Shown: positions 45,839 through 58,718, counted from the stretch's first letter. The stretch is 64,000 bases of DNA from Streptoalloteichus tenebrarius (GCF_024171885.1 NZ_JAMTCP010000024.1:35884-99883); one strand, 5' to 3'. Notes: a model not told the origin generated them from the sequence alone. Program-made: numbers and translations.

Positions 45839-46441
45839 TCACGCCCCCTGCCCAGCGCGGGCCCGCAGCATGCCGGCCGGCGCGACGTCCTCCAGGGGCA
45901 GCCCGCGCCGGGCCGCCACCTCCTCGGGCCGCTGAAGCTGCTTCAGCGCGGCGATGGTGGCGTGGACGATGTTGATGGCGTTGTCGCTGCCCAGCGACTT
46001 GCTCAGCACGTCGTTCACGCCCGCGCACTCCAGCACGGCGCGCACCGGGCCACCGGCGATCACACCGGTACCCGGGGCGGCCGGACGGAGCAGCACCTGG
46101 CCGGCCGCGTCCCGCGCCTCGACGGGGTGCGGGATGGTGGTCGCGATCCGGGGGACGCGGAAGAAGTTCTTCTTCGCCTCCTCCACGCCCTTGGCGATCG
46201 CGGCCGGCACCTCCTTGGCCTTGCCGTAGCCGACGCCGACCAGGCCGTCGCCGTCGCCCACGATGACCAGCGCGGTGAAGCTGAACCGCCGGCCACCCTT
46301 CACGACCTTGGCGACGCGGTTGATCGACACCACGCGCTCGATGTGCGGGGTCTTCTCCTGGGCCGCCCCGCCGCGGCCACCGTCCCGGCGGTCGCGGCGC
46401 TCGCCGCGCTCCCCGCCGTCACGACGCATGCGTCCAGGCAT
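45839..46441 (-). CDS. rpsE: 30S ribosomal protein S5
   Basis: A 200-residue protein with an Arg/Gly/Asp-rich N-terminal extension and the core [34 protein letters not shown] and [15 protein letters not shown]. The ATG at 46441 ([10 protein letters not shown]) is chosen by family start. Confidence 0.97.
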   Translation of the reverse strand: MPGRMRRDGGERGERRDRRDGGRGGAAQEKTPHIERVVSINRVAKVVKGGRRFSFTALVIVGDGDGLVGVGYGKAKEVPAAIAKGVEEAKKNFFRVPRIATTIPHPVEARDAAGQVLLRPAAPGTGVIAGGPVRAVLECAGVNDVLSKSLGSDNAINIVHATIAALKQLQRPEEVAARRGLPLEDVAPAGMLRARAGQGA

Positions 46442-46487
46442 CAGGCGTCCCTTCCGGTGATGTACTGGATCTTCTTCATCAGCACTG

Positions 46488-46889
46488 TCAGAACTCCAGC
46501 CCCGCCTCGCGAGCGGCGTCCGCCAGGGCCGCGATCCGGCCGTGGTACTCGTAACCGCCACGGTCGAACACGACCTGCGAGATGCCGGCGTTCCTGGCCC
46601 TGGCGGCCACGAGCTCGCCGACCTTGGCCGCGCGGGCCTTCTTGTCGCCCTCGATCGCGCGGACGTCGGCCTCCAGGCTGGAGGCCGCGGCCAGCGTGTG
46701 GCCCTTGGTGTCGTCGATCAACTGGGCGACGATGTGCCGCGAGGACCGGAACACCGCAAGGCGCGGACGCTCCGCGGTGCCGACAACCTTCTTCCGCAGG
46801 CGGAAGTGCCGCTTGATCCGGGCCTCGCGACGCGCCTGGGAGACACCCTTGCCGACGCTGCGGCGCTTGGTAGCAGTGGTCTCGCTCAT
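46488..46889 (-). CDS. rplR: 50S ribosomal protein L18
   Basis: A 133-residue 5S rRNA-binding protein with [34 protein letters not shown] and [20 protein letters not shown]. The ATG at 46889 is used; an in-frame GTG two codons upstream overlaps the rplF stop and is an alternative. Confidence 0.97.
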   Translation of the reverse strand: MSETTATKRRSVGKGVSQARREARIKRHFRLRKKVVGTAERPRLAVFRSSRHIVAQLIDDTKGHTLAAASSLEADVRAIEGDKKARAAKVGELVAARARNAGISQVVFDRGGYEYHGRIAALADAAREAGLEF

Positions 46890-46891
46890 GC

Positions 46892-47431
46892 TCACTTACC
46901 CGTCTTCCCGACCTTGCGGCGAACGTTCTCGCCCGCGTAGCGCACGCCCTTGCCCTTGTACGGCTCGGGCTTGCGGATCTTGCGGATGTTGGCCGCGACC
47001 TCACCGACCTGCTGCTTGTCGATGCCCTGCACGGAGAACTTGGTCGGGCTCTCCACGGCGAAGGTGATGCCCTGCGGCGGGTCGACCTTGACCGGGTGGC
47101 TGAAGCCCAGCGCGAACTCCAGCGAGGAGCCCTTGGCCTGGACGCGGTAACCGACGCCCACGATCTCGAGCTTCTTCTCGTAGCCCTGGGTCACGCCGAC
47201 GACCATGTTGTTCACCAGGGTCCTGGTCAGGCCGTGCAGCGAGCGGCTCTTGCGCTCGTCGTCCGGGCGCTTCACCAGCAGGCCGCCGTCCTCGGCGCGC
47301 TCCACGGTGATCGGCTCCGGGACCGCGTGGGTCAGGGTCCCCTTCGGGCCCTTCACCGTCACGACCTGGCCGTCGATGGTGACGTCAACCCCGGCGGGGA
47401 CGGGGACGGGCAGCTTTCCGATGCGCGACAT
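46892..47431 (-). CDS. rplF: 50S ribosomal protein L6
   Basis: A 179-residue protein built of two alike domains, starting [20 protein letters not shown] and ending in [20 protein letters not shown]. All family landmarks are intact. It lies 16 bp after rpsH. Confidence 0.98.
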   Translation of the reverse strand: MSRIGKLPVPVPAGVDVTIDGQVVTVKGPKGTLTHAVPEPITVERAEDGGLLVKRPDDERKSRSLHGLTRTLVNNMVVGVTQGYEKKLEIVGVGYRVQAKGSSLEFALGFSHPVKVDPPQGITFAVESPTKFSVQGIDKQQVGEVAANIRKIRKPEPYKGKGVRYAGENVRRKVGKTGK

Positions 47432-47447
47432 GCCGTTACCCCCTTCC

Positions 47448-47846
47448 TCACCAGACGTAGGCGAGGACTTCCCCGCCCACGCCCTGCTTCTGGGCCTGCC
47501 GGTCGGTCAGCAGGCCGGACGACGTGGAGATGATCGCCACGCCGAGACCACCCAGCACCTTGGGCAGGTTGGTCGACTTGGCGTACACCCGCAGGCCGGG
47601 CTTGGACACGCGCCGCAGGCCCGCGATGCTCCGCTCGCGGTTCGGCCCGTACTTCAGCTCGATGACCAGGTTCTTGCCCTTGTCGCCCTGCTCCGCGCGG
47701 AAGCCGGCGATGTAGCCCTCACGCTGGAGAATCTCGGCGATGTTGGCCTTGAGCTTCGAGTGCGGCATCACGACCTCGTCGTGGTATGCCGAGTTGGCGT
47801 TCCGCAGACGCGTGAGCATGTCTGCGATCGGGTCGGTCATCGTCAT
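47448..47846 (-). CDS. rpsH: 30S ribosomal protein S8
   Basis: A 132-residue rRNA-binding protein with [20 protein letters not shown] and the C-terminal [12 protein letters not shown]. In E. coli S8 represses the spc operon at the rplE leader; whether it does so here is not visible. Confidence 0.98.
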   Translation of the reverse strand: MTMTDPIADMLTRLRNANSAYHDEVVMPHSKLKANIAEILQREGYIAGFRAEQGDKGKNLVIELKYGPNRERSIAGLRRVSKPGLRVYAKSTNLPKVLGGLGVAIISTSSGLLTDRQAQKQGVGGEVLAYVW

Positions 47847-47950
47847 GGTGACCTAATCAACCTTTCTCGCCGCGGTTCCTCTGCCTCAGCAAGGGGCCTA
47901 CGGCGAAGTGGGGGGTCTGGAGCAGGGCGTAAGGGCTCAGCCTAGCTGGT

Positions 47951-48136
47951 TCACCAGCTCGACTTGCTCACGCCGGGCAGCTCACCGCGGTGCGCCATCT
48001 CACGGAGGCACACCCGGCACAGACCGAACTTGCGGTACACCGAGTGCGGACGACCGCAGCGGTTGCACCGGGTGTAGGCGCGCACCGCGAACTTCGGCTT
48101 ACGCGCGGCCTTGCTGATCAGCGCCTTCTTCGCCAT
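47951..48136 (-). CDS. rpsN: 30S ribosomal protein S14, type Z (zinc-binding)
   Basis: A 61-residue short S14 with four Cys as CNRC and CRVC, the zinc-binding form. It starts [21 protein letters not shown] Cys-free paralogue used in zinc starvation is usual in actinobacteria and would lie elsewhere. Confidence 0.97.
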   Translation of the reverse strand: MAKKALISKAARKPKFAVRAYTRCNRCGRPHSVYRKFGLCRVCLREMAHRGELPGVSKSSW

Positions 48137-48187
48137 GGCTCAGTTCTCCTCGTTGCGATCCACGGCCGCGAACACCATCACAGCCCG

Positions 48188-48751
48188 TCACTGCTCCTTG
48201 AACGGGAAGCCCAGGTGCTTCAGCAGCGCCCGGCCCTCCTCGTCGGTGGTGGCGGTGGTGACGACGGTGATGTCCATGCCGCGCGGGCGGTCGATCGAGT
48301 CGGGGTCGATCTCGTGGAACATCGACTGCTCGTTCAGGCCGAACGTGTAGTTGCCGTTGCCGTCGAACTGCTTGCCCGACAGGCCGCGGAAGTCGCGGAT
48401 ACGGGGCAGCGCGATGGTCAGCAGCCGGTCCAGGAACTCCCACATCCGGTCGCCGCGCAGCGTGGCGCGGGCGCCGATCGGCATGCCCTCGCGCAGCTTG
48501 AACTGCGCGATGGACTTCTTGGCCCGCCGGATCTCCGGCCGCTGGCCGGTGATCAGGGAGAGGTCGCGCACGGCGCCCTCGATCAGCTTGCCGTCGCGGG
48601 CGGCGTCGCCGACGCCCATGTTCACGACGACCTTCACGATGCCCGGCACCTGCATGGGGTTGCTGTAGGAGAACTCCTCCTGGAGCGCCCGCTTGATCTC
48701 CTCGCGGTAGCGGGTCTTCAGCCGCGGAACGATCTTCTCAGCCGTGGTCAT
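48188..48751 (-). CDS. rplE: 50S ribosomal protein L5
   Basis: A 187-residue 5S rRNA-binding protein with [40 protein letters not shown] and the [20 protein letters not shown] ending. It lies 2 bp after rplX. Confidence 0.98.
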   Translation of the reverse strand: MTTAEKIVPRLKTRYREEIKRALQEEFSYSNPMQVPGIVKVVVNMGVGDAARDGKLIEGAVRDLSLITGQRPEIRRAKKSIAQFKLREGMPIGARATLRGDRMWEFLDRLLTIALPRIRDFRGLSGKQFDGNGNYTFGLNEQSMFHEIDPDSIDRPRGMDITVVTTATTDEEGRALLKHLGFPFKEQ

Positions 48752-48753
48752 GC

Positions 48754-49068
48754 TCAGATGTCCTTACCGTTCCGACGGGAAATGCGGACGCGCTTCCCCT
48801 CGTCGTTCGTGCGGTACCCGACCCGGGTGGGCTTGCCGTCGGAGTCCACGACCATCACGTTGCTCACGTGGATCGGGGCCTCCTGGGTCACGATGCCGCC
48901 CGACTGGGCGCCCCGCTGGGTCCGCGAGACCCGGGTGTGCTTCTTGATGCGGTTCACGCCCTCGACCAGGACGCGCTGCTCCTGCGGGAAGGCCTGGATG
49001 ACCTTGCCCTTGGCGCCCTTGTCCTTGCCGGCGATGACGACGACCGTGTCGCCCTTCTTCACCTTCAT
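48754..49068 (-). CDS. rplX: 50S ribosomal protein L24
   Basis: A 104-residue assembly initiator with a KOW motif, [20 protein letters not shown], and [11 protein letters not shown]. The ATG at 49068 shares its A with the rplN stop (TGATG); a GTG one codon upstream is an alternative. Confidence 0.97.
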   Translation of the reverse strand: MKVKKGDTVVVIAGKDKGAKGKVIQAFPQEQRVLVEGVNRIKKHTRVSRTQRGAQSGGIVTQEAPIHVSNVMVVDSDGKPTRVGYRTNDEGKRVRISRRNGKDI

Positions 49069-49436
49069 CACAGCACCTCCGGCGCGAGCGAGATGATCTT
49101 CATGAACTTCTTCTCGCGAAGCTCACGGCCGACCGGACCGAAGATGCGGGTACCCCGAGGCTCGTTGTCGTTCTTGATCAGAACGGCGGCGTTCTCGTCG
49201 AAACGGATGTACGAGCCGTCCGGACGCCGCTTCTCCTTCGCGGTGCGGACGACGACGGCCTTGACCACGTCGCCCTTCTTCACACCCGCGCCGGGGATGG
49301 CGTCCTTGACGGTGGCGACGATGATGTCGCCGATGCCCGCGTAGCGACGCGCCGAGCCGCCGAGCACGCGGATGCAAAGGATCTCCTTCGCACCGGTGTT
49401 GTCGGCGACGCGCAGTCGCGACTCCTGCTGGATCAC
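49068..49436 (-). CDS. rplN: 50S ribosomal protein L14
   Basis: A 122-residue protein, [20 protein letters not shown], with [14 protein letters not shown] and [20 protein letters not shown]. All family landmarks are present. It lies 55 bp after rpsQ with no hairpin between, so S10 and spc genes may be one transcript here. Confidence 0.98.
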   Translation of the reverse strand: MIQQESRLRVADNTGAKEILCIRVLGGSARRYAGIGDIIVATVKDAIPGAGVKKGDVVKAVVVRTAKEKRRPDGSYIRFDENAAVLIKNDNEPRGTRIFGPVGRELREKKFMKIISLAPEVL

Positions 49437-49491
49437 GTCAACTCCTGACCCTTGGTGGCGCGCCAGATTTCCGACCTGACGCGCGCGGTCG

Positions 49492-49767
49492 TCACTTGGC
49501 CTTCTCGAGGATCTCCACGAGCCGCCAGCGCTTGGTCGCCGACAGCGGGCGGGTCTCCATCAGCAGCACACGGTCGCCGACACCGGCGATGTTGCCCTCG
49601 TCGTGCGCCTTCACCTTGGAGGTGGTGCGCATGACCTTGCCGTACAGCGGGTGCTTCTTGCGGTCCTCGAGCAGGACCACGATCGTCTTGTCCATCTTGT
49701 CGGAGACGACGTAGCCCTCGCGGACCTTGCGGTTGTTGCGCACGTTGCTCTCGTTGTTCTCGCTCAT
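49492..49767 (-). CDS. rpsQ: 30S ribosomal protein S17
   Basis: A 91-residue OB-fold protein with [20 protein letters not shown], an AHDEGN segment and the [20 protein letters not shown] ending. The ATG overlaps the rpmC stop as ATGA. Confidence 0.98.
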   Translation of the reverse strand: MSENNESNVRNNRKVREGYVVSDKMDKTIVVLLEDRKKHPLYGKVMRTTSKVKAHDEGNIAGVGDRVLLMETRPLSATKRWRLVEILEKAK

Positions 49768-50000
49768 GCCGCGCCCTCACCCTCGGGCGACTGCGACAGG
49801 CCCAGCTCACGCTCGCGCATCACGGTGTAGATGCGGGCGATGTCGTGCCGGACGGTCCGCAGCCGGCGGTTGTTGTCGAGCTGCCCGGTGGCCATCTGGA
49901 AGCGGAGGTTGAACAGCTCCTCCTTGGCTTCCTTCAGGCGCAGCACGAGCTCCTCGTTGGTGAGCTCACGCAGCTCAGCGGCGGTGGTACCCGCTGCCAT
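49764..50000 (-). CDS. rpmC: 50S ribosomal protein L29
   Basis: A 78-residue helical protein near the exit tunnel: [40 protein letters not shown] and [12 protein letters not shown]. It shares one base with the rplP stop. Confidence 0.97.
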   Translation of the reverse strand: MAAGTTAAELRELTNEELVLRLKEAKEELFNLRFQMATGQLDNNRRLRTVRHDIARIYTVMRERELGLSQSPEGEGAA

Positions 50001-50419
50001 CAGAACTCACCACCCTCACGCGTGACGATGCGGCACTTCATCGGGAGCTTGTGGATCGCGCGACGAAGCGCCTCGCGGGCCACGGCCTCGTTCGGGAAGC
50101 TCATCTCGAAGAGCACCCGACCGGGCTTGACGTTGGCCACCCAGTACTCCGGGGAGCCCTTACCGGAACCCATCCGGGTCTCGGCCGGCTTCTTGGTCAG
50201 CGGGCGGTCCGGGAAGATGTTGATCCAGACCTTGCCACCACGGCGGATGTGCCGGGTGATGGCGATACGCGCCGACTCGATCTGCCGGTTGGTCACGTAG
50301 GCCGGCTCCAGAGCCTGGATGCCGAACTCGCCGAAGGACACCCGCGTGCCGCCCTTGGCCGCGCCCTTGCGGCTCGGGGAGTGCTGCTTGCGGTGCTTGA
50401 CCTTCCGTGGGATGAGCAC
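50000..50419 (-). CDS. rplP: 50S ribosomal protein L16
   Basis: A 139-residue protein, [19 protein letters not shown], with [20 protein letters not shown] and [20 protein letters not shown]. It is 3 bp after rpsC. Confidence 0.98.
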   Translation of the reverse strand: MLIPRKVKHRKQHSPSRKGAAKGGTRVSFGEFGIQALEPAYVTNRQIESARIAITRHIRRGGKVWINIFPDRPLTKKPAETRMGSGKGSPEYWVANVKPGRVLFEMSFPNEAVAREALRRAIHKLPMKCRIVTREGGEF

Positions 50420-50422
50420 TAC

Positions 50423-51262
50423 TCAGCCCTCCGTCTTCTCGACCGCGGCGCCCTCGGTGGCGGCCGCCGCGGCCTCCTCGCTCGCCCTGGCCTCGGCCGC
50501 GCGGCCGGCCTCGGTGCTCGTCGGCGTGGTGCCGGCGGCGCCGGACCGGCGGCGGCGCTCACCGCGCTCACCGCGCTCGCCACGCTCACGACGCGGCGGG
50601 CGGGACTCGGCGGCGGTCTCGCGGGACCGGTAGCCGCCGACCAGGTCGCCCTTGTAGATCCACACCTTCACGCCGATGCGGCCGAAGGTGGTGCGGGCCT
50701 CGAAGAAGCCGTAGTCGATGTCCGCACGCAGCGTGTGCAGCGGGACCCGACCCTCGCGGTAGAACTCCGACCGCGACATCTCGGCGCCGCCCAGGCGACC
50801 GCCGCACTGCACCCGGATGCCCTTGACCTGCGGCGAGCGCATGGCCGACTGGATGGCCTTGCGCATCGCGCGCCGGAAGGACACGCGGTTGGAGAGCTGC
50901 TCGGCGACGCTCTGCGCCACGAGCTGCGCGTCGGCCTCGGCGTTCTTGACCTCGAGGATGTTGAGCTGGACCTGCTTGCCGGTCAGCTTCTCGAGGGCGC
51001 CGCGGATGCGGTCGGCCTCCGCGCCGCGGCGGCCGATCACGATGCCCGGACGGGCGGTGTGGATGTCCACGCGGACACGGTCACGGGTGCGCTCGATCTC
51101 CACCTTGGAGATGCCGGCGCGCTCCATGCCCTTGGACAGCATGCGGCGGATCTTGACGTCCTCCGCCACGTACTCCGAGTACTGCTTGTCGGCGTACCAG
51201 CGCGACTTCCAGTCGGTGGTGATCCCCAGCCGGAAGCCGTGCGGGTTGATCTTCTGACCCAC
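50423..51262 (-). CDS. rpsC: 30S ribosomal protein S3
   Basis: A 279-residue protein with a GTG start ([14 protein letters not shown]) that shares a base with the rplV stop (TAGTG). The KH domain has [20 protein letters not shown]; the C-terminal domain has [20 protein letters not shown]. About 65 extra Arg/Glu/Ala-rich residues at the end are usual in actinobacteria. Confidence 0.97.
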   Translation of the reverse strand: MGQKINPHGFRLGITTDWKSRWYADKQYSEYVAEDVKIRRMLSKGMERAGISKVEIERTRDRVRVDIHTARPGIVIGRRGAEADRIRGALEKLTGKQVQLNILEVKNAEADAQLVAQSVAEQLSNRVSFRRAMRKAIQSAMRSPQVKGIRVQCGGRLGGAEMSRSEFYREGRVPLHTLRADIDYGFFEARTTFGRIGVKVWIYKGDLVGGYRSRETAAESRPPRRERGERGERGERRRRSGAAGTTPTSTEAGRAAEARASEEAAAAATEGAAVEKTEG

Positions 51263-51672
51263 TACCGGGCACTCCCCTTCGCGCGGTTGGCCTTGCCGGC
51301 CTTCGGGCGCGACTCGACCTCGACGGTGATGTGGCTGGTGCGCTTGCGGATCCGGTACGCGCGACCCTGGGCGCGCGGCCGGAAGCGCTTGAGCGTCGGC
51401 CCCTCGTCCACGAACGCCGCGGACACCCACAGGGTCTCCGGGTCCAGGTCGAGGTTGTTCTCGGCGTTGGCCATGGCGCTGGCGAGCACCTTCGCGACCG
51501 GACCGCTGGCGGCCTGCGGCGCGAACTGGAGCACGCTCAGGGCCTCCCGGGCGTTGCGGCCCCTGATCAGCTCGACCACCCGACGCACCTTCATCGGCGT
51601 CATGCGGACGTAGCGGGCCCGCGCCACGGCACGCGGAGCCTGCTCCGCCGTGCCGGCGTCGGTGTTACCCAT
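51262..51672 (-). CDS. rplV: 50S ribosomal protein L22
   Basis: A 136-residue protein lining the exit tunnel, with [20 protein letters not shown] and [20 protein letters not shown]. The tunnel hairpin shows no change linked to macrolide resistance that I can see. Confidence 0.98.
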   Translation of the reverse strand: MGNTDAGTAEQAPRAVARARYVRMTPMKVRRVVELIRGRNAREALSVLQFAPQAASGPVAKVLASAMANAENNLDLDPETLWVSAAFVDEGPTLKRFRPRAQGRAYRIRKRTSHITVEVESRPKAGKANRAKGSAR

Positions 51673-51714
51673 CGCTGCTAACCCCTTGCTTCGTCAGTTC
51701 CAGTCACAGCCCGC

Positions 51715-51996
51715 TCAGCGGCGGCGCGACTTGCGGTCTTCCTTGACGTGGCCCTTGAAGGTCCGGGTCGGGGCGAACTCGCCCAGCTTGTGCCCGACCA
51801 TGGCCTCGGTGATGAACACCGGGACGTGCTTACGGCCGTCGTGCACCGCGATGGTGTGACCCAGCATGTCCGGGATGATCGTGGAACGGCGGGACCAGGT
51901 CTTGATGACCTGCTTGCTGCCCTTCTCGTTCTGCGCGTCCACCTTCTTGAGCAGGTGGTCGTCGACGAAGGGGCCCTTCTTCAGGCTGCGCGGCAT
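51715..51996 (-). CDS. rpsS: 30S ribosomal protein S19
   Basis: A 93-residue small-subunit head protein, [20 protein letters not shown], with [20 protein letters not shown] and [16 protein letters not shown]. It lies 18 bp after rplB. Confidence 0.98.
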   Translation of the reverse strand: MPRSLKKGPFVDDHLLKKVDAQNEKGSKQVIKTWSRRSTIIPDMLGHTIAVHDGRKHVPVFITEAMVGHKLGEFAPTRTFKGHVKEDRKSRRR

Positions 51997-52014
51997 CCTT
52001 CACTCCCTCCCTGC

Positions 52015-52848
52015 TCAGCGCTTCTTACCGGTGCGACGACGCCGGACGATGAGCTTGTCGCTGGCCTTGCGCCGACGGGTGCGACCCTCCGGCTTGCCGT
52101 TCGGGTTGACCGGGTGACGACCACCCGAGGTCTTGCCCTCACCACCACCGTGGGGGTGGTCCACCGGGTTCATGGCCACACCGCGGACGGTCGGGCGCTT
52201 GCCCTTCCACCGCATCCGGCCGGCCTTGCCCCAGTTGATGTTCGCGTGCTCCGAGTTGCCCACCTCGCCGACGGTGGCGCGGCAGCGCACGTCGACGTTG
52301 CGGATCTCGCCCGAGGGCATGCGGAGCTGCGCGTACGGGCCGTCCTTGGCCACGAGCTGCACGCTCGCGCCGGCCGACCGGGCGATCTTGGCGCCGCCGC
52401 CGGGCCGCAGCTCGATGGCGTGCACCACCGTGCCGACCGGGATGTTGCGCAGCGGCAGGTTGTTGCCCGGCTTGATGTCGGCCTTCGGGCCGTTCTCGAT
52501 CTTGTCGCCCTGGCGGAGCTTGTTCGGGGCGATGATGTAGCGCTTCTCGCCGTCCGCGTAGTGGAGCAGCGCGATGCGCGCGGTGCGGTTCGGGTCGTAC
52601 TCGATGTGCGCGACCTTCGCCGGCACGCCGTCCTTGTCCGCCCGCCGGAAGTCGATGATCCGGTAGGCGCGCTTGTGACCGCCGCCCCTGTGGCGGGTCG
52701 TGATCTTGCCGTGCGCGTTGCGGCCACCCGACTTGGTGATCGGGCGAACCAGCGACTTCTCCGGGTGAGACCGGGTGATCTCGGCGAAGTCGGACACGCT
52801 CGCGCCACGACGGCCAGGCGTCGTCGGCTTGTACTTGCGGATGCCCAT
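52015..52848 (-). CDS. rplB: 50S ribosomal protein L2
   Basis: A 277-residue peptidyl-transferase-centre protein, [20 protein letters not shown], with the conserved [20 protein letters not shown] near the end, which includes the His important for peptidyl transfer. Confidence 0.98.
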   Translation of the reverse strand: MGIRKYKPTTPGRRGASVSDFAEITRSHPEKSLVRPITKSGGRNAHGKITTRHRGGGHKRAYRIIDFRRADKDGVPAKVAHIEYDPNRTARIALLHYADGEKRYIIAPNKLRQGDKIENGPKADIKPGNNLPLRNIPVGTVVHAIELRPGGGAKIARSAGASVQLVAKDGPYAQLRMPSGEIRNVDVRCRATVGEVGNSEHANINWGKAGRMRWKGKRPTVRGVAMNPVDHPHGGGEGKTSGGRHPVNPNGKPEGRTRRRKASDKLIVRRRRTGKKR

Positions 52849-52872
52849 CTCTGTGCCAGTCCCTACGTTCTC

Positions 52873-53172
52873 TTACGCGGCCGGGCCGCCGAAGATCTCG
52901 ATCGGCTTGCTCTCCGGGGAGAGCGTCACGATGGCGCGCTTGGTGTCCTTGCGCTTGCCCCAGCCGTTGCGGGTGCGCTTGCGCTTGCCCTGACGGTTGA
53001 TCGTGTTCACCGACACGACCTTCACGCCGAAGACCTTCTCCACCGCGATCTTGATCTCGGTCTTGTTGGCGTCCGGGCTCACCAGGAAGGTGTACTTGTT
53101 CTCCTCGAGCAGCCCGTAGGACTTCTCGGAGATCACCGGCGCGAGGAGAATGTCACGCGGGTCGGGAATCAC
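52873..53172 (-). CDS. rplW: 50S ribosomal protein L23
   Basis: A 99-residue protein at the tunnel exit that docks trigger factor and [43 protein letters not shown]. The start overlaps the rplD stop by four bases (ATGA). Confidence 0.97.
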   Translation of the reverse strand: MIPDPRDILLAPVISEKSYGLLEENKYTFLVSPDANKTEIKIAVEKVFGVKVVSVNTINRQGKRKRTRNGWGKRKDTKRAIVTLSPESKPIEIFGGPAA

Positions 53173-53855
53173 TTCGCCGCCTCCTCCAGCTCACCGGAGC
53201 GCGCGCTCGCCTTCGCGGTCTTGCCGCGGACCGGACCGGCCAGGAACAGGTTCAGCGCGTCCTTGGTGAACACCACGTCGTCGTTGACCAGCACGTCGTA
53301 GGTGTTGAGCTGGTCCGGGTGGATCAGGTGCACGTTCGGCACGTTGCGCAGGCTCAGCCAGGCGATCTCCTCGGCGCGGCTGAGCACCACGAGCACCCGC
53401 CGCGCCTCGGTCACCGTGGCGAGGGCGGCCTTGGCCGTCTTGGTGGACGGCTTGTCGCCCTCGATCAGCGAGGTGACCACGTGCACGCGGTCGGCGCGGG
53501 CCCGGTCGGACAGGGCGCCGCGCAGGGCGGCGGCCTTCATCTTCTTCGGGGTCCGCTGGGTGTAGTCGCGCGGCGTCGGGCCGTGGACGGTGCCACCGCC
53601 GGCGAACTGCGGGGCGCGGGTCGAACCCTGACGGGCCCGGCCGGTGCCCTTCTGCCGGTACGGCTTCTTGCCGCCGCCGGAGACCTCGCCGCGGGTCTTG
53701 GTGTCGTGCGTGCCCTGCCGCGCGGCCGCCATCTGGGCCACGACGACCTGGTGCATCAGCGGGATGTTCGCCTGGACGTCGAAGACGTCGGCGGGCAGCT
53801 CGACGGTGCCCTCGGTCTTGCCGTCCGGGGTGCGGACCTCAACCGTGGCGGTCAC
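53169..53855 (-). CDS. rplD: 50S ribosomal protein L4
   Basis: A 228-residue protein with the loop [20 protein letters not shown] reaching the tunnel, and the C-terminal [20 protein letters not shown]. In E. coli L4 represses the S10 operon; this is not established for actinobacteria. Overlaps rplC by four bases. Confidence 0.97.
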   Translation of the reverse strand: MTATVEVRTPDGKTEGTVELPADVFDVQANIPLMHQVVVAQMAAARQGTHDTKTRGEVSGGGKKPYRQKGTGRARQGSTRAPQFAGGGTVHGPTPRDYTQRTPKKMKAAALRGALSDRARADRVHVVTSLIEGDKPSTKTAKAALATVTEARRVLVVLSRAEEIAWLSLRNVPNVHLIHPDQLNTYDVLVNDDVVFTKDALNLFLAGPVRGKTAKASARSGELEEAAK

Positions 53856-54505
53856 TTGGCACCACCCTTCGCAGCGGTCTTGACGAGCACGAGCCCGCCC
53901 TTGGGGCCGGGCACGGCGCCCTTGATGAGCAGCAGGCCGGACTCGCCGTCCACCTGGTGCACGGTCAGGTTCTGCGTGGTCACCCGCTCGTGGCCCATGC
54001 GACCCGCCATGCGCAGGCCCTTGAACACGCGGCCCGGGGTGGCGCAGCCACCGATCGAGCCGGGCGAACGGTGCTTGCGCTGCGTGCCGTGGCTGGCGCC
54101 GAGGCCGCCGAAGCCGTGCCGCTTCATGACACCCGCGAAGCCCTTGCCCTTGCTCGTGCCGGTCACGTCGACCACGGTGCCGGCCTCGAAGACCTCAGCG
54201 GTCAACTCCTGGCCGACCTCGTACTCACCGGCGTCGGCGGTACGCAGCTCCACCAGGTGACGGCGCGGGGTCACGCCGGCCTTGGCGAAGTGGCCCGACC
54301 GCGGCTTGTTCACCTTGCGGGGGTCGATGGCGCCGAAGGCGAGCTGGACCGCCGAGTAGCCGTCCTTCTCCGGGGTGCGGATCTGGGTGACCACGCACGG
54401 GCCCGCCTTGACGACGGTCACCGGGACCACCCGGTTGTTCTCGTCGAAGACCTGGGTCATTCCGAGCTTGGTGCCCAGGATCCCCTTGATCTGCCTGTCA
54501 GACAT
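53852..54505 (-). CDS. rplC: 50S ribosomal protein L3
   Basis: A 217-residue protein, [20 protein letters not shown], with [20 protein letters not shown] and the loop [20 protein letters not shown] that contacts the peptidyl-transferase centre. The ATG lies 35 bp after rpsJ. Confidence 0.98.
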   Translation of the reverse strand: MSDRQIKGILGTKLGMTQVFDENNRVVPVTVVKAGPCVVTQIRTPEKDGYSAVQLAFGAIDPRKVNKPRSGHFAKAGVTPRRHLVELRTADAGEYEVGQELTAEVFEAGTVVDVTGTSKGKGFAGVMKRHGFGGLGASHGTQRKHRSPGSIGGCATPGRVFKGLRMAGRMGHERVTTQNLTVHQVDGESGLLLIKGAVPGPKGGLVLVKTAAKGGAK

Positions 54506-54540
54506 GGGACTGTTAACTCCGCCGCTCTCGCGTCCAGCTC

Positions 54541-54846
54541 TTACTGGATGTTGACGTCGACGCTGGCCGGCAGGTCGATGCGCATGAGCGCGTCCACCGT
54601 CTTCGGCGTGGGGTCGAGGATGTCGATCAGACGCTTGTGCGTGCGCATCTCGAAGTGCTCGCGCGAGTCCTTGTACTTGTGCGGCGAGCGGATGACGCAG
54701 TAGACGTTCTTCTCAGTGGGCAGCGGCACCGGCCCGACGACCCGAGCGCCGGTGCGCGTCACGGTCTCGACGATCTTGCGCGCGGACGCGTCGATCGCCT
54801 CGTGGTCGTAGGCCTTGAGCCGGATGCGGATCTTCTGTCCCGCCAT
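54541..54846 (-). CDS. rpsJ: 30S ribosomal protein S10
   Basis: A 101-residue protein, [20 protein letters not shown], with [12 protein letters not shown] and [14 protein letters not shown]. It starts the S10 operon; a leader of about 350 bases separates it from its predicted promoter. Confidence 0.98.
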   Translation of the reverse strand: MAGQKIRIRLKAYDHEAIDASARKIVETVTRTGARVVGPVPLPTEKNVYCVIRSPHKYKDSREHFEMRTHKRLIDILDPTPKTVDALMRIDLPASVDVNIQ

Positions 54847-55123
54847 GGTGGCTTGCCGTTCCTCTTCTCGTACCGCTGCGGTGCGGGTTGCCTTACCGGT
54901 GGGCCCGAGGGGTCCCAGACCGCGCTCCGCCCCTGTTCAGGTGTCACGGTGCCCGGTCCACGCGGTCGGGCGTGTCGCGCCCTCGAGCACAGACCGGTCC
55001 CACTGACTTCGTCTGTGGGATGGACCCTGGCGGGTCCGGTGTCCCCCGCTCACGTCGACGTGGTGCGTCGATGACGCCGACCGCCGACGACCAGGGGCTG
55101 CGGTTGTTTTCCCTACTGGAGGG

Positions 55124-55196
55124 GCTCGTTCCGGGGCGGCCGGATCCGCGACGGACCGCCATGGGTGGTCACACGGACTGGCCGCCCCGAACGAGC
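55124..55196 (-). promoter_or_regulatory. large stem-loop at the 5' end of the S10 leader
   Basis: The left arm gctcgttccggggcggcc (55124-55141) pairs with the right arm ggccgccccgaacgagc (55180-55196) with a single bulged base, enclosing 38 bases. It starts about three bases after the predicted transcription start. It may stabilise the mRNA or control S10 expression. Confidence 0.6.
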
Positions 55197-55205
55197 AACC
55201 CGTAC

Positions 55206-55235
55206 AGGATGCCACACCGTGGTGTAGCAGTCCAA
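55206..55235 (-). promoter_or_regulatory. predicted S10 operon promoter
   Basis: On the minus strand TTGGAC (55235-55230) and CATCCT (55211-55206) are separated by 18 bp. The spacer holds an imperfect palindrome, acaccacggtgt, which could be a regulator site. Confidence 0.6.
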
Positions 55236-55243
55236 ATCGGGTG

Positions 55244-55275
55244 GGGGAGGCCACCCGCGAACGGGTGGCCTCCCC
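55244..55275 (-). terminator. terminator after tuf
   Basis: A perfect 14-bp stem (ggggaggccacccg with its complement) and the tetraloop cgaa, 6 bp after the tuf stop. It separates the str and S10 operons. Confidence 0.85.
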
Positions 55276-55281
55276 GGCGAC

Positions 55282-56475
<1,194 letters not shown>

Positions 56476-56551
56476 TGGTGTGTCCTCCTGGACTGTGTTT
56501 GCTACCCGTCGCACCGGCGTGGATCCGGCGCGGCGTGCCTCAGGGCCGGTT

Positions 56552-56590
56552 GTGCGGACCCTGGGGAGGATCTCCCCGCGGGCCCCGCAC
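56552..56590 (-). promoter_or_regulatory. nested hairpin in the fusA-tuf intergenic region
   Basis: Outer arms gtgcgg/ccgcac enclose an inner ggggag/ctcccc stem with a 3-base loop, 26 bp after fusA. It may be a processing site that lets tuf be more abundant than fusA. Confidence 0.4.
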
Positions 56591-56615
56591 TGGATGTGCG
56601 GTTCCGGCTAGGGGG

Positions 56616-58718
56616 TCACTCCCCCGTCGCCTTCGCGATGATCTCCTTCGCGACGTTCGCGGGAACCTCGGCGTAGGAGTCGAACTGCATCGAGTAGTTC
56701 GCGCGACCCTGGGTCTTCGACCGCAGGTCGCCGACGTACCCGAACATCTCCGACAGCGGCACCAGCGCCTTGACGACGCGGTTGCCACCGCGCTCCTCCA
56801 TGGCCTGGATCTGGCCACGGCGGGAGTTCAGGTCACCGATGACGTCGCCCATGTAGTCCTCGGGCGTGATGACCTCGACGGCCATCATCGGCTCCAGCAG
56901 GGCCGGGTCGGCCTTGCGCGCGGCCTCCTTGAGCGCCATCGAACCGGCGATCTTGAAGGCCATCTCGGACGAGTCGACCTCGTGGTAGGCGCCGTCCAGC
57001 AGGGTCACCTTCACGCCGACCAGCGGGTAGCCGGCGAGCACGCCGTACTGCATGGCGTCCTGGGCGCCCGCGTCGACCGACGGGATGTACTCCCGGGGGA
57101 TGCGGCCACCGGTGACCTTGTTGTCGAACTCGTACAGCGCACCGTCCGCGGTCTTCTCCAGCGGCTCCAGCGCGATGATGACCCGGGCGAACTGACCCGA
57201 ACCACCGGTCTGCTTCTTGTGCGTGTACTCGAACTTCTCGACCTTGCGCCGGATGGTCTCCCGGTAGGCGACCTGCGGCTTGCCGACGTTCGCCTCGACC
57301 TTGAAGTCCGACTTCATCCGGTTGACGAGCACCTCGAGGTGCAGCTCGCCCATGCCCTTGATGATCGTCTGACCGGTGTCCTCGTCCAGGTTGACCCGGA
57401 AGGTCGGGTCCTCCTCGGACAGCTTCTGGATCGCGGTCGAGAGCTTCTCCTGGTCGGCCTTGGACTTCGGCTCGATGGCGACCTCGATGACCGGCTCGGG
57501 GAACGTCATCGACTCGAGCACGATCGGGGCGCTCGGGTCGCACAGCGTGTCACCCGTGGTGGTCTCCTTGAGGCCGATGCACGCGTAGATGTGGCCCGCG
57601 CGCGCCTCGTCGACCGGGTTCTCCTTGTTGGAGTGCATCTGGAAGAGCTTCCCGATGCGCTCCTTGCGGTCCTTGGTCGCGTTGATGACCTGGGTGCCCG
57701 CGGCGACCTTGCCCGAGTAGACCCGGATGTAGGTCAGCTTCCCGAAGAACGGGTGGGTCATGATCTTGAACGCGAGCGCGGAGAACGGCTCGTCGACCGA
57801 CGGCTTCCTGGAGGCCGGGGTCTCGCCGTCCTGGAGGGTGCCCTCCACCGCCGGCACGTCGAGCGGCGTCGGCAGGTAGTCGATCACCGCGTCGAGCATC
57901 GGCTGGACGCCCTTGTTCTTGAACGCCGAGCCGCAGAGGACCGGGTAGCCCTCGCTGTTGACGGTGATCTTCCGGATGCCGGCCTTGATCTCCTCGACGG
58001 AGAGGTCCCCCTCCTCGAGGTACTTCTCCATCAGGGCCTCGTCCGTCTCGGCGACGGCCTCGAGCAGCTTCTCCCGGTACTCGGCGGCCTTGTCGGCCAG
58101 CTCCGCCGGGATCTCCTCGACGGCGTAGTCCTCGCCCTTCTGCACCTCGCCGCGCCAGGTCAGCGCCCGCATCTCGACCAGGTCGACGACGCCGACGAAG
58201 TCCGACTCGGCGCCGATGGGAAGCTGGATGACGATCGGACGGGCGTTGAGCCGCTCCTCGATCGTGCGGACGGTGAAGTAGAAGTCCGCGCCGATCTTGT
58301 CCATCTTGTTGACGAAGCAGATCCGCGGCACGTCGTACTTGTCCGCCTGGCGCCAGACCGTCTCGGACTGGGGCTCGACGCCCTCCTTGCCGTCGAACAC
58401 GGCCACGGCGCCGTCGAGCACGCGCAGGTTGCGCTCCACCTCGACCGTGAAGTCGACGTGCCCCGGCGTGTCGATGATGTTGATCTGGTGGTCGTCCCAG
58501 AAGCAGGTGGTCGCGGCGGAGGTGATGGTGATGCCGCGCTTCTGCTCCTCCTCCATCCAGTCCATCGTCGCGGCGCCGTCGTGCACCTCGCCGATCTTGT
58601 AGTTGACCCCCGTGTAGAAGAGGATCCGCTCGGTCGTGGTGGTCTTGCCCGCGTCGATGTGGGCCATGATCCCGATGTTGCGGACCTTGGCCAGGTCAGT
58701 CAGCACGTCGCGTGCCAC
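56616..58718 (-). CDS. fusA: elongation factor G
   Basis: A 700-residue translocase GTPase, [20 protein letters not shown] with P-loop [13 protein letters not shown], the switch 2 [13 protein letters not shown] and NKMDKIGAD. It ends [11 protein letters not shown]. The domain IV tip and other features look normal. It lies 96 bp after rpsG. Confidence 0.98.
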   Translation of the reverse strand: MARDVLTDLAKVRNIGIMAHIDAGKTTTTERILFYTGVNYKIGEVHDGAATMDWMEEEQKRGITITSAATTCFWDDHQINIIDTPGHVDFTVEVERNLRVLDGAVAVFDGKEGVEPQSETVWRQADKYDVPRICFVNKMDKIGADFYFTVRTIEERLNARPIVIQLPIGAESDFVGVVDLVEMRALTWRGEVQKGEDYAVEEIPAELADKAAEYREKLLEAVAETDEALMEKYLEEGDLSVEEIKAGIRKITVNSEGYPVLCGSAFKNKGVQPMLDAVIDYLPTPLDVPAVEGTLQDGETPASRKPSVDEPFSALAFKIMTHPFFGKLTYIRVYSGKVAAGTQVINATKDRKERIGKLFQMHSNKENPVDEARAGHIYACIGLKETTTGDTLCDPSAPIVLESMTFPEPVIEVAIEPKSKADQEKLSTAIQKLSEEDPTFRVNLDEDTGQTIIKGMGELHLEVLVNRMKSDFKVEANVGKPQVAYRETIRRKVEKFEYTHKKQTGGSGQFARVIIALEPLEKTADGALYEFDNKVTGGRIPREYIPSVDAGAQDAMQYGVLAGYPLVGVKVTLLDGAYHEVDSSEMAFKIAGSMALKEAARKADPALLEPMMAVEVITPEDYMGDVIGDLNSRRGQIQAMEERGGNRVVKALVPLSEMFGYVGDLRSKTQGRANYSMQFDSYAEVPANVAKEIIAKATGE

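Larger units (their letters stand above)
54847..55243. other. S10 operon promoter and leader region
   Basis: With the tuf terminator this makes 435 bases without a gene. A promoter and a large stem-loop are given separately. The 54850-55120 part shows no other feature I can support. Confidence 0.55.
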